From the IMG/VR virus record IMGVR_UViG_3300031673_000006, positions 38,758-102,757 of that record: a DNA stretch of 64,000 bases, one strand, 5' to 3'. Source of the DNA: a virus. Positions 54,834 to 63,638 of the stretch are shown in pieces; position 1 is the first letter of the stretch, and each line of letters opens with the position of its first letter. Made by a program: the position numbers and the translations under genes. A model generated the notes under the pieces. It worked only from the letters and a program-made list of their open reading frames with translations. It was not told the DNA's origin and made no database searches.

Positions 54834-56438
54834 ATGTCGGAGATTCCTTTCCAAGTCAACGAATTCCGAACGTACCAAGTGGTGCGTAGCGGCATCTCTT
54901 TCGGGTTCATCGACACCGCGCGTGGTGGATACAACCCCAATCAGGGGGAGAAGTTCCAATACGACGGGACGACTGTGATCCTCCACGATGGACGCGAGTT
55001 CACGGATGCGCCGCAGCTCAGGAGCGCCATCCGAGAAGGATGGATCTCACCAGTCGGCGACAAGGTGACGACCTATCGCCCGAAGGCTGCCGGTATCCAA
55101 GTGCGTCCTGCTGAGTCTCGCGGCCGAGATCTCCCTATCAAGACCACCATCGAAACCGAACGGGCCGAAGAGAGCACGGTGGTTTCAGTGGCAGAGCGCA
55201 AGAGGAATCGAGAGGCCGTCAACGCGGAAGCTACTCGCAAGGTTCCGTTCCAATCGCAAGAGGCACGAACCGCGATGGAGGCCCCGCCGGCAGCCCTGCC
55301 TGGTTGGGACAGCGGAGACGACGAGATCAACGAGCTCGCGGGTCTCTTCGATGAGGAGATGACTGTCTTTGAATCCGAGGACGGCGCGCCCGAGGAGGAG
55401 ATCGAGGAAGACGACTCCGAAGCCGAAGTGCTTGCGCAGGCCGAAGCTGACATCCTCGAGATGCTCAATGCCGTCGAGGACAACGACACCCCCGCGCCAC
55501 GTCAGAGGGGGGCTACGCGGCCCCCGCTTCCTGCCACCCCGCAAGCGGCCGGCCCCTCGGCTCGAGGGATGCCAATTGACAATCAAGATGCGCGCCCCGT
55601 GATGCCTATCGTTCGTGAGAACGTGTCGGAGAACTCCGGGGAAGTCGTTGGCAGGGTCGGCGATCAGAACAAGATCGTCGTTGAACGCGAGAAGGAGTTC
55701 GCGCTTAATGTGGCGAGGGCCACCCCGGAGAACAAGAGCCCGGCCCCTAAGCCGAGGTTCGGAGGGGTGGGCGCGATCGTTCACGATGAGCAGCGCGACA
55801 TGGGGCAGATTTCCCTGTCGAGCAACACCCCTGCGATCAAGCTCGATGAGTCTGCCGCAGTCTCGAGCAGTACCAGCGAGACGATTCGCATGAGCGACAG
55901 CGCTCAGGTGGGGCCTCACAACAAGACTGCGAGGAAGGTGATCCAGACGGATCAGGGCGTTGCGGTGGGTCGCATTTTGACTCCTACGCATCAGAGCTTC
56001 ACGGCGGACTCCCGCAACACGTCTGCCTCAGCGATTCAGCGGACGGCTGAAGGGGGTCGCCCGAAAGTAGAGAAGTACGCCGTCGAGCGCGAGGACGCCC
56101 CCGTTGTCGTAGCCAAGGCCACAGGGGACGTTCAAGAGGTTCGAGCTGGAGATACCCTTGAGGAGTTGCTCCCCGATGCTGCCAAGCCCGCGGCCGAGGT
56201 CTACAGGCGCCCTGAGAACGATCCGGCCTACGAGGCAATCAGGATGCTGATCCCTGATTTCAAGTGGAACAAGGACCGTCCGGTCAAAGAACGGGTCGCA
56301 GATGCCCTCAAGAAGGTCAAGGAGCCCATGTACGTGAAGGGCATTTTGGCGGTCGAGACCGAACTGGCTCGAGAAGAGATCAAGAAGGGGCTATCGGCAC
56401 TTCTTGAAAAGACGAAGGCCAAAAAGGCCCAAGCATAG
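54834..56438 (+). CDS. Putative virion structural protein
   Basis: 534 residues. The N-terminus is a small beta domain (TYQVVRSGISFGFIDTARGG, YDGTTVILHDGREF) ending in the helix APQLRSAIREGW, a shape seen in large-phage structural proteins. The middle is Pro/Ala/Glu-rich, acidic and probably unstructured. Further segments are low-complexity Ser/Thr stretches, and the end is a helical lysine-rich domain (WNKDRPVKERVADALKKVKE, LSALLEKTKAKKAQA). No enzyme motif. The gene follows a GGTAAGGT-containing leader and begins the second virion block. Role inferred from position. Confidence 0.65.
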   Translation: MSEIPFQVNEFRTYQVVRSGISFGFIDTARGGYNPNQGEKFQYDGTTVILHDGREFTDAPQLRSAIREGWISPVGDKVTTYRPKAAGIQVRPAESRGRDLPIKTTIETERAEESTVVSVAERKRNREAVNAEATRKVPFQSQEARTAMEAPPAALPGWDSGDDEINELAGLFDEEMTVFESEDGAPEEEIEEDDSEAEVLAQAEADILEMLNAVEDNDTPAPRQRGATRPPLPATPQAAGPSARGMPIDNQDARPVMPIVRENVSENSGEVVGRVGDQNKIVVEREKEFALNVARATPENKSPAPKPRFGGVGAIVHDEQRDMGQISLSSNTPAIKLDESAAVSSSTSETIRMSDSAQVGPHNKTARKVIQTDQGVAVGRILTPTHQSFTADSRNTSASAIQRTAEGGRPKVEKYAVEREDAPVVVAKATGDVQEVRAGDTLEELLPDAAKPAAEVYRRPENDPAYEAIRMLIPDFKWNKDRPVKERVADALKKVKEPMYVKGILAVETELAREEIKKGLSALLEKTKAKKAQA

Positions 56439-56446
56439 CTGCGGTT

Positions 56447-56464
56447 CGGTTTTCTGCCGATGGG
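56447..56464 (+). promoter_or_regulatory. Possible late-type element, weak copy
   Basis: CGGTTTTCTGCCGATGGG resembles the 61842 element in its first half only. Confidence 0.25.
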
Positions 56465-56486
56465 CCGCCCCCTGTGAAGGCGGTCC
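56462..56486 (+). promoter_or_regulatory. Hairpin abutting the 56487 start
   Basis: GGGCCGCC (56462-56469) pairs with GGCGGTCC (56479-56486) with one wobble around a 9-nt loop, ending directly before the ATG; no Shine-Dalgarno sequence is present. Confidence 0.45.
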
Positions 56487-56903
56487 ATGTCCTTTTCACG
56501 AAATGCCGGTAGCCAAGCAGGCTGGGCTCTCATCACGGGTGGCGTAAACACCGCCCGTGTCGAGGTTCACCGTCTGCATCAGCTCCTCAACAAGGTTCTC
56601 GAGCTCGTGGAGTCGAGTCCTCAAAAGGAGCACCTCTACCAGGTTGCCGGCGATCTTATCGTGAACTTTCCGAAGTGCGTTGAGAAGATCGAGCACCAGC
56701 TTGACGAGACTGGCTACGCGCTTTCGGTGATGGGCAAGGACCATCTCAAAGATCGCCTCCCACTGTCCCGACGCAATATCGTGGATCAGACAGTCGAAGG
56801 AGCGCGGGCGTTCGGAGCTCCGATGCCGCGTACCTCGGCTGAGCGTGTACTCGAGAAGTACCTGGCCCAGAGAGTGGCGAAGCGACACGCCGAGGGGGAG
56901 TAG
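56487..56903 (+). CDS. Putative virion-associated helical protein
   Basis: 138 residues, mostly helical: TARVEVHRLHQLLNKVLELV, LYQVAGDLIVNFPKCVEKIE, then a basic end (ERVLEKYLAQRVAKRHAEGE) with an RVA motif like that of the polyvalent proteins. The start is directly after a hairpin. It lies before a 1,248-residue polyvalent gene, 3 nt apart, suggesting one operon. No family recognised. Confidence 0.7.
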   Translation: MSFSRNAGSQAGWALITGGVNTARVEVHRLHQLLNKVLELVESSPQKEHLYQVAGDLIVNFPKCVEKIEHQLDETGYALSVMGKDHLKDRLPLSRRNIVDQTVEGARAFGAPMPRTSAERVLEKYLAQRVAKRHAEGE

Positions 56904-56906
56904 CCG

Positions 56907-59900
56907 GTGCCTGACTTCGGTATCCGAACGGCTCTGTCGGAGTTCGGCAAGGCCGTCGAGGGCAAGAAGTTTAAGCACCCCGAAACGGGCAATCAAGTGC
57001 TGTACACCTCGTTGCCGATGCCGGAGCAACACCGCATCTACGAGCAGTGGCAGAGTTACCAGACGTTGCTCGACCAAGCCCCGAAAGAAGGGGCCAAGGT
57101 AGAGGACATCAAGCAGCTCAAGAAGGACGACTACATCACGGTCCAGGGGCCGCAGAGTCTGCTGCACGCACGCATCGTAGGGATGCACAACGGGCAGCCC
57201 ACGGCGCAGAAGGTTGACGCCCGCACGGGGAAGCCTACCAAGGACCCTGTATTCTCGATTTCACAGAAGGCTCTGGACGCGTTCGAGGTTCGCAAGCGCG
57301 ATGGAGAGGGTGCCAAAGGCCAAGGCAAGCCCAAAAAGAATCCCTTCAAGAACCGGGACTCGTGGGAATCCGTTGTGCTCGATGATGTGTACGAAGACGA
57401 TGTCATTGCGTACAGCGTCGGCGGCAAGGACCGGATGGGACGGGTCACTCGCACGACCCCAGACGGCAGCCAGTTCTGGATTCAAGAAGTCGATCCGCGA
57501 ACGGGCAAGGTCAAGGACAAGACTGAGCGATCGTTCGACCAATCGAAAATCACGGAGCGTGACGCGAAGCTCGTGGACGAGGATATCTGGGACGAGATCG
57601 GGGTCTCAGAGAGTGACTACTCAAGCGGCGGTGCGTGGCAATCGGGTTGGGGTGGCTGGAGCGGCGGGAAGCCCAAGAAACCCCCGAAGCCCCTGACTCC
57701 TGAGGAAAAGAAGAAGCTCGAGGAAGAGCGCGCAGCCAAGGCTGCTGCACGCAAGAAGGCCGTCGAAGAGATGGGCAAGACGGGCAAGCCCCTCAAGGAA
57801 ACGAAGGACATCAAAGCCGGGGACGTTGTCTCCTACCACTGGGAAGGCGAGGTCTATCACGGGCGCGTCGTTGATGCGCGAGGCCACGAGTTCTTCACGA
57901 TCGACATCGACCCCAAGACAGGTGAACTCAAGGAGCATGGCTTTGAGGAATGGCGCGGCCACTCGCTCAAGGGCAGCGACATGCACAAAGTCGACGAGGA
58001 GCACGTCCCCGAAGACCCTGCTGAAGCCAATGAGCAGGCGCTGTACGAGGGTCTCCCCAAACTCGAAGAAGACGCCAAGAAATACTTCCGGGACGACAAG
58101 GACGCGAAGCTCGTTGACCTTGAAAAAATCACGCCGGCCAAGGTGCGGCTCAAGGGTGTCCTCAACGGCAACGACCTGCTCGCATCAGCGGCAAAAGGCC
58201 ATGGGGGCAAACGTGCTCCTATCAGCCTGATCGAGAACGAGGACGGCACCTACACGGTGCGTGACGGCAACTCGACCTACAAGAACGCCGAGATCTCCGA
58301 CTGGAAACAGATCCCCGCCATCATCAAGACGAAGGCGGAGTGGGACGCTCACGACAAGGCTGAGGAAGAACGCAAGAAGAAGCAGCAATCTTTGTGGCCC
58401 TCTCAAGGTCAGCAGCCGAAGGTGACGAAGGAGAAGCCCCCCAAGGAGAAGCCCGCGACGTTCCAAGGCGAAGTTCTCGAGAGCACCGAGGGGCTCGAGA
58501 AGGGCGACTTGTTCGGATACGAGTTCAAGGGCCATTGGTACGTGGGACGTGTGGACCGTCGCACGAAAGATGGCGGCATCCTTGTTGACTCGGTTCACCC
58601 CGAAAACGGCCGTCTCACTACTCTCAAGTACATCCAGTTTGAGGATGCAGACATGAAGGATGGGAAGGCCATGCGCCTTCCCAAGGACTTCGAGTTCCCC
58701 AAGAAGAAAAAGAAAGCACCCCTGAAGTTGCCCCCCAAAAAGAAGGACAAGGACAAGGGGAAGGGCAAAGGGAAACCCGGTAGCGGGAAGCCTTTCATGT
58801 TCGCCTCAAGGACGGCTGCGGGCGATGACATGCGAAGTGTCCTCGCAGACCTTCGCCAAGCTTATCGCCCACTCTGGCAGGACACCCCCGGCTACAAGAC
58901 CGTCGTTGACATCGATTCTGAGAAGGGCATTTCCCCCTCACAGACCGAGAGCACGGACCTGGACCGCGGCCAGGACAACATGGACTCGTCGTGGCCCGTG
59001 CAGGCCCCGCAGTCGCGTGAGAAGGAGCGCGCCCTTCCCCTGCCCTCGAACCACAGCAAGAACCGTGAAAAACGGATCGGCCCCACGACCATCAACAAGC
59101 CACGTCACGTCCCAGACCGCACCCTGTCTGTTCCTGGCGAAGAGTATGGGCACCCGACCAAGTACGACTACAACTTTCCTACGAGGCGCAACGAGACGCT
59201 CGCAGGAACCGATGATGAGCTCGAGCCGGTTGCCAACGCTGGCCGTCAAGGCCCCTTCCCGGTAGAGCACCAGAGGAACCAAGGAGGAAGCGCGAAGATC
59301 GATTCAAGGGTCAACTATCGCCGTGACCCCTCCAAGCGCATGCGCATGAAGCGTAAGTATCAGATGCGCGACAAAAGACAGCCGAAGGAGAAGCTCAAGG
59401 ACAAGTACTATCGGATGTACCCGCATCGCTTCAAACGGCGTGGCATCGGTTTCACGACCCCCGCAGAGCGTACGAAGGCGTGGCGCGAGGAGAACAAGGC
59501 CGACGACATTCGCAGTGGCGAAAAGGGCCGTAAGGAACGTCAGAAGGCGAAGGAGAAACGCCTCAAGGATCGTTTTGAGCAAAAGCAAGCTGGGCTTGAG
59601 TTTCTTGCGGAAGCGTTCGACCTACTCGGGCTCGATTTCATGGGCGCGAACTGGCCCATTGATTGGAACACCACCACCAAGCAGACAGGACCCCCGGCAC
59701 AGCTCGACCAGAACCACGGGAAAGGTGTTGATCGAGGCACCGGGACGCCGCGCACAGATCCTTCCAAGCAGGAGGGCGGGAGCCTTCGTGCCCCAAACCT
59801 GCCTGCCAAGCATCAGCCCGGGTTGTATACGCAGAATCTGCCCCCGGCTGCGGGAGCGATTGACATACCGACGACCAACAACCCGACCGATGGCTCGGGG

Positions 59901-60653
59901 AAGGTCCTCCCGATGGAGTGGTACTCCGATGCCGTCAACAATACGCAGGCGATTCCCGACGGCCGCCAAGATCGATACGAGCGGAACAACAACTTCGACG
60001 TCAAGCAGGCCACGCGGAAGTTCATCCACGGGCTCTGTCACCCTGAGTTTGGTGTGGGGGTTCGTTCGAGCTTCGGGCCCGAGGGGGGTCATCAGCGCGT
60101 CGCCATGACGGTCGCTGACATCCTCAAGCGGTGTGACAAGAAGATCAAACTGCGGTCGAAGGAGTACACCCCGAAACTCGCCCGCACCGACACCAAGAAT
60201 TGGATCTGGCACTGGAGCGTCGGAGACCACACGGTCCGCGTTCAGGCATTCAAACGAGGCAATGCCTCAAACTTTCCGAAACTCAATCTGAGAGTTTCAT
60301 GTTCGTGCCCCTATTGGCGGTGGTGGGGGCCGGCCCACTGGGCGACCAAGACGGACTATCAGAAGGGGACGGCTCCAGGGACGGCTGCGTACCCTCAGAT
60401 CCGAGACCCGGCGCACTGGAGGCCCGTCTGCAAGCACGCCTACGCCGTCCTTGAGAAGTCGCAAGACTTCTTTGTGAGGCCCAAGAAGAGTCCCCTGAGA
60501 AAGCTCGGTTCCCGGTTTTCAGTCGATAGCCCTGACGCAATTGAAGTCGTGATCGAGGAAGAACACATGGCAGCGCGCGTGGCGCAACGGTCGATGGAGC
60601 GCGACGTCATTCGACGCGTGGCTCACCGGTACGTTGAAGGGGAGGAATCCTGA
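56907..60653 (+). CDS. Polyvalent protein with NPETGN motif, ParB-like and SWIM-like zinc modules
   Basis: 1,248 residues from GTG 56907. The N-terminus carries KKFKHPETGNQVLYTSLPMP (about 20-45), then SH3-like modules (VGGKDRMGRVTRTTPDGSQF, VVSYHWEGEVYHGRVVDARG). Around residue 440, GKRAPISLIENEDGTYTVRDG followed by NSTYKNA resembles a ParB-like fold. A long charged, probably disordered region follows. Near 1130-1190 SCSCPYWRWWGPAHWATK and RPVCKHAYAVLE form a CxC...CxH SWIM-type zinc finger as in other phage virion proteins. The end has AARVAQRSMERDVIRRVAHR. Its stop overlaps the next start (TGATG). It is probably a packaged protein. Confidence 0.78.
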   Translation: MPDFGIRTALSEFGKAVEGKKFKHPETGNQVLYTSLPMPEQHRIYEQWQSYQTLLDQAPKEGAKVEDIKQLKKDDYITVQGPQSLLHARIVGMHNGQPTAQKVDARTGKPTKDPVFSISQKALDAFEVRKRDGEGAKGQGKPKKNPFKNRDSWESVVLDDVYEDDVIAYSVGGKDRMGRVTRTTPDGSQFWIQEVDPRTGKVKDKTERSFDQSKITERDAKLVDEDIWDEIGVSESDYSSGGAWQSGWGGWSGGKPKKPPKPLTPEEKKKLEEERAAKAAARKKAVEEMGKTGKPLKETKDIKAGDVVSYHWEGEVYHGRVVDARGHEFFTIDIDPKTGELKEHGFEEWRGHSLKGSDMHKVDEEHVPEDPAEANEQALYEGLPKLEEDAKKYFRDDKDAKLVDLEKITPAKVRLKGVLNGNDLLASAAKGHGGKRAPISLIENEDGTYTVRDGNSTYKNAEISDWKQIPAIIKTKAEWDAHDKAEEERKKKQQSLWPSQGQQPKVTKEKPPKEKPATFQGEVLESTEGLEKGDLFGYEFKGHWYVGRVDRRTKDGGILVDSVHPENGRLTTLKYIQFEDADMKDGKAMRLPKDFEFPKKKKKAPLKLPPKKKDKDKGKGKGKPGSGKPFMFASRTAAGDDMRSVLADLRQAYRPLWQDTPGYKTVVDIDSEKGISPSQTESTDLDRGQDNMDSSWPVQAPQSREKERALPLPSNHSKNREKRIGPTTINKPRHVPDRTLSVPGEEYGHPTKYDYNFPTRRNETLAGTDDELEPVANAGRQGPFPVEHQRNQGGSAKIDSRVNYRRDPSKRMRMKRKYQMRDKRQPKEKLKDKYYRMYPHRFKRRGIGFTTPAERTKAWREENKADDIRSGEKGRKERQKAKEKRLKDRFEQKQAGLEFLAEAFDLLGLDFMGANWPIDWNTTTKQTGPPAQLDQNHGKGVDRGTGTPRTDPSKQEGGSLRAPNLPAKHQPGLYTQNLPPAAGAIDIPTTNNPTDGSGKVLPMEWYSDAVNNTQAIPDGRQDRYERNNNFDVKQATRKFIHGLCHPEFGVGVRSSFGPEGGHQRVAMTVADILKRCDKKIKLRSKEYTPKLARTDTKNWIWHWSVGDHTVRVQAFKRGNASNFPKLNLRVSCSCPYWRWWGPAHWATKTDYQKGTAPGTAAYPQIRDPAHWRPVCKHAYAVLEKSQDFFVRPKKSPLRKLGSRFSVDSPDAIEVVIEEEHMAARVAQRSMERDVIRRVAHRYVEGEES

Positions 60654-61051
60654 TGCCCACCTACGACTACGAATGCCAGAGCTGCGAGCACCCGTTCGAG
60701 CTCGTGATGAAGATGTCCGAGTACGACACGAAGATGAAACCCCCGTGCCCCGAGTGTGGTGCGGAGGAGAAGTCCATACGCATCTTCACGCCCCCGATGA
60801 TCAACTTCTCAGGGGACGGGTGGGCGTCCAAGAACAACCGTATCGCCGGCCAGATGCGGGCGAAGAACCAGCGTCTTAAAATGAAAGAGCGTGAGCAGAA
60901 GGGAGACGGCATGGTTCCCTCCCTTGCTCCCAATGTCGGAGGGGAGCGCGTCGGTTCGTGGTCCGAAGCGGCCAAGCTCGCCCAGTCCAAGGGCAAGGAC
61001 ACGAGTGGCTATGACTCTCGCGCCCGCAAAGAGAGGCCAGGTAGCTCATGA
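60653..61051 (+). CDS. FmdB-type zinc-ribbon protein
   Basis: 132 residues. MPTYDYECQSCEHPFELVMK and PCPECGAEEKSIRIFTPP are the FmdB zinc ribbon (CxxC...CxxC). The remainder is a Lys/Gln-rich tail with helices (GQMRAKNQRLKMKEREQKGD). Phages often carry such a ribbon near structural genes. It overlaps both neighbours (TGATG and ATGA), so it is probably translated with the polyvalent protein and the structural protein that follows. Possible virion component or regulator. Confidence 0.8.
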   Translation: MPTYDYECQSCEHPFELVMKMSEYDTKMKPPCPECGAEEKSIRIFTPPMINFSGDGWASKNNRIAGQMRAKNQRLKMKEREQKGDGMVPSLAPNVGGERVGSWSEAAKLAQSKGKDTSGYDSRARKERPGSS

Positions 61052-61830
61052 TCGGCATCCCCATCCCCAACATTTTGGATCGTGCGAAGGGACTCGCGCA
61101 GGTCCAGTTCATCAATGACGAGAACATCCTGAGCTACCGCCTCAGGGTCTCCAACAGCCTCGACAACGCCTATGGTGCCTTCAACGGCGTCGGTGGCGTG
61201 GGTACGACTGCATTGTTCGATGTTGGTCGTGGGCGCACTTTCATCTCGAAGACGCTTCGGGGGAAGGGGCTCGGCATTTCGGGAGACATCACTCGAGGTC
61301 AGACCCGTGCGCAGTTCGACCCGAACGAGTACTTCGGTGTCTCGCCGGTGGTACCTCCTGACAGCAATCTTTGGTTCCTGCGTGTGCAGGTTTCGACGGT
61401 TGCCACGGCGGCTGCGGCCGGGAGCATTCCTGCGGGTTTCCCGGGTGGAGTCTTCCCTGGCGTCGCAACTGCAACGAATCAGTCGAAAATCCTCATCATG
61501 CGCGACCCCGACTTCCAGAGCGTCCCCCGGCCGGCTCTGTCGCTGTACGGGACGGCTCCTGATTTGGCAACGGCGGTTCCGGGTCTTCCTGCACCGCCTG
61601 AGGCCCTTGTCTTTGGTGTCCCTGCTTTTGCCGATGCCATCGTCATCACAAATCACGATGCGGCACTTCCGCTGTATTTCGCAGTGGCCGAAGATCAGCC
61701 CCTGATTCAGATCGATCCGCAGACGAGCATTTCTCACGCAAGCGGCATGAAAGACGACCTGGTCATCTGTTCTACGGGTGGCAACCCCAATTTCTCGCTT
61801 CTGATCTCTACCGTGACGGGGCTGCGCTAG
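61048..61830 (+). CDS. Putative virion structural protein
   Basis: 260 residues, ATGA overlap upstream. The composition is rich in Gly, Val, Ala and Pro with many predicted strands and few charges (GRTFISKTLRGKGLGISGDI, YFGVSPVVPPDSNLWFLRVQ, ALPLYFAVAEDQPLIQIDPQ). It reads like a virion surface or tail-associated protein. No family known. A hairpin/promoter element follows before the next transcription unit. Confidence 0.7.
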   Translation: MIGIPIPNILDRAKGLAQVQFINDENILSYRLRVSNSLDNAYGAFNGVGGVGTTALFDVGRGRTFISKTLRGKGLGISGDITRGQTRAQFDPNEYFGVSPVVPPDSNLWFLRVQVSTVATAAAAGSIPAGFPGGVFPGVATATNQSKILIMRDPDFQSVPRPALSLYGTAPDLATAVPGLPAPPEALVFGVPAFADAIVITNHDAALPLYFAVAEDQPLIQIDPQTSISHASGMKDDLVICSTGGNPNFSLLISTVTGLR

Positions 61831-61832
61831 CA

Positions 61833-61862
61833 GCGCCTTATCGGTTTTCGTTTTATAGGCGC
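61833..61862 (+). promoter_or_regulatory. Hairpin containing the late-type element
   Basis: GCGCCT (61833-61838) pairs with AGGCGC (61857-61862), and the loop holds CGGTTTTCGTTTTATAGG (61842-61859), the best copy of the recurrent element. It precedes the tandem structural paralogues by about 50 nt. It could be a terminator, a promoter, or both. Confidence 0.5.
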
Positions 61863-61911
61863 CCCTAATACAGAGAAGGGCCCTCGTACCGGACACCGGA
61901 GGATTTTCACG

Positions 61912-62577
61912 ATGCCGTATATCATCATGCGTCGAGCCGACATCCCCAACGGGGTGCTGCAAGTCGACGATCTCAAGCCAAACGACTCCCAGCGGAACTA
62001 CACGCTCGATCCTCCAGGTCAGAGCGGATACGTCCGTCAAATCCCAACCTCCGACACCGTCATCACGACGGGAGCAGGTCCCATCGTCACTGTGCGTGAT
62101 GCGTGCGGGCTCGGGGCCTACTTCATCGACAACGTGGAAGACAGCTCGGGCACCGCGCTCACGGCTGCCGTCGCGAACGCGGCTGCGACTGCGGTCATCA
62201 GCTTGGCACAGTCAGGTGGGGCGCTCACGCTCGCTGCTGTGGACGCTGAGCTCGTTACCGCCGGTGCCACCGCAGGTACCGGTCTGACCGCGGGTGCTTC
62301 GACGGCCACGCTTGCCGAAGTGCTCGAGATCATGTCCGGGGCCAAGTACCAGCTTCCCGCTGGTGCTCAGGTCGAGGATGGCGGCAACGCTTTCGACCCT
62401 GTGCGAGCTGGCGCATTTGCCACTACGCCGGGGGTCAAGCACATCCAGGCCACGGGTGCCTTCAACGTCAGCAATGGTGCTGGTGACCTGTTCGGCTACA
62501 AGAAGGCCAACTTTGAATACAACGGCGTATTCGCACCGGCTCTCCTCGTCCTCGCCGACGATGGAACCGTCCTGTAG
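61912..62577 (+). CDS. Tandem structural paralogue 1
   Basis: 221 residues with a GGAGGA Shine-Dalgarno sequence. The N-terminus MPYIIMRRADIPNGVLQVDD, followed by KPNDSQRNYTLDPPGQSGY, is repeated in the next two genes. The body is Ala/Gly/Thr-rich and beta-like (VITTGAGPIVTVRDACGLGA), with the shared LEIMSGAKYQLPAGAQVEDG segment, and ends in VFAPALLVLADDGTVL. It is probably a virion surface or fibre-type component. Family unknown. Confidence 0.75.
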   Translation: MPYIIMRRADIPNGVLQVDDLKPNDSQRNYTLDPPGQSGYVRQIPTSDTVITTGAGPIVTVRDACGLGAYFIDNVEDSSGTALTAAVANAAATAVISLAQSGGALTLAAVDAELVTAGATAGTGLTAGASTATLAEVLEIMSGAKYQLPAGAQVEDGGNAFDPVRAGAFATTPGVKHIQATGAFNVSNGAGDLFGYKKANFEYNGVFAPALLVLADDGTVL

Positions 62578-62589
62578 GAGGAACTGACG

Positions 62590-63627
62590 ATGCCCTACAT
62601 CATCATGAAGCGTAGCGACATCCCTGATGGGACCCTCCAAGTCTTGGACATGGAGCCCAACACGTCGCAACGGAACTACACTATCGACGCTCCTGGTCAG
62701 ACCAAGTACGTCAACGCGGCTGTGAACGAGTCTGTCGTGACCACTGGTGCAGGACCCATTGTCATGCACCGGGCCGCTGACGGTCTGGCTGGCTGGATCA
62801 TCACGAACCTCAACGACGGCACCGGCGCCGCCGCTGTTGGTACGTTCACGGTTGTTTTTGCCACCCCGATCATCGCGGGTGACACCGTCACCGTGGGTCC
62901 TCAACTGTTCACTGCCGTTGCGGGTGCTCGAACCCCGGGCTCGAACGATTTCAGTATCGCTTCGGGAACCGACGCGGGCATCGCTACGGATTTGGCGGCG
63001 GCCATCAACGATCCACTCAACAGTGGTGGCGTTCTGCCCCCTCTGGTGACCGCAGCTCCGGCTGCGGCGGTCGTCACGATCACCGCCAACATGGATGGCG
63101 CGGCAGGCAACCTCGTGCTCGCATCGAGCAACGGTGCTGGCTTCTCCCCTGTCGGAATGGCCGGTGGTGTTGACGCAGGTGCCGTCACGGCTGCGGATGC
63201 CAACACGGGTGCGGCTGCGGTCTTGGCTCTCTACGCTTTCGGTGATCTCACCAGCGCGGCGGGAACCTTGGCCATCGGCGACATCAACGGCGCGCTCGTC
63301 GGCGGTGCTGCCGTCACGGCTGCTCAGCTCCCGGTGGTTCTGAATCTGCTCGCGGGTGCCAAGTACGAAGTGCCTCGAGGCGTCCAGATCGAAGACGGCG
63401 GCGGTGTCTGGGACATCCAACCCCCGGTGGGTGCTGCTGGCGGCCCCGGATTCGTTGCGGGTAGCAACCGTGCCCTGTTCCTGAACGACGGACTGCCCCT
63501 CTCCTTTGTGATGGGCGAGCTCGCTGAGTTCACTTCCAACAGCTTCGTCTACGCAGGCGTTGCTGGAAACCCCAACGGTGAGGCCGTGGTCGTTTACAAC
63601 GATGACGGAACCTTCTTCACCCCGTAG
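62590..63627 (+). CDS. Tandem structural paralogue 2 with inserted domain
   Basis: 345 residues, AGGAGGAA Shine-Dalgarno sequence. The N-terminus MPYIIMKRSDIPDGTLQVLD and the shared LAGAKYEVPRGVQIEDGGG segment match paralogue 1. Between them lies an extra domain of about 110 residues (GDTVTVGPQLFTAVAG, then ATDLAAAINDPLNSGG and VVTITANMDGAAGNLVLASS), the pattern of a repeated Ig-like or tail-associated domain seen in many phage proteins. It is therefore a duplicate that gained a domain insertion. Confidence 0.75.
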   Translation: MPYIIMKRSDIPDGTLQVLDMEPNTSQRNYTIDAPGQTKYVNAAVNESVVTTGAGPIVMHRAADGLAGWIITNLNDGTGAAAVGTFTVVFATPIIAGDTVTVGPQLFTAVAGARTPGSNDFSIASGTDAGIATDLAAAINDPLNSGGVLPPLVTAAPAAAVVTITANMDGAAGNLVLASSNGAGFSPVGMAGGVDAGAVTAADANTGAAAVLALYAFGDLTSAAGTLAIGDINGALVGGAAVTAAQLPVVLNLLAGAKYEVPRGVQIEDGGGVWDIQPPVGAAGGPGFVAGSNRALFLNDGLPLSFVMGELAEFTSNSFVYAGVAGNPNGEAVVVYNDDGTFFTP

Positions 63628-63638
63628 GAGATACAACG

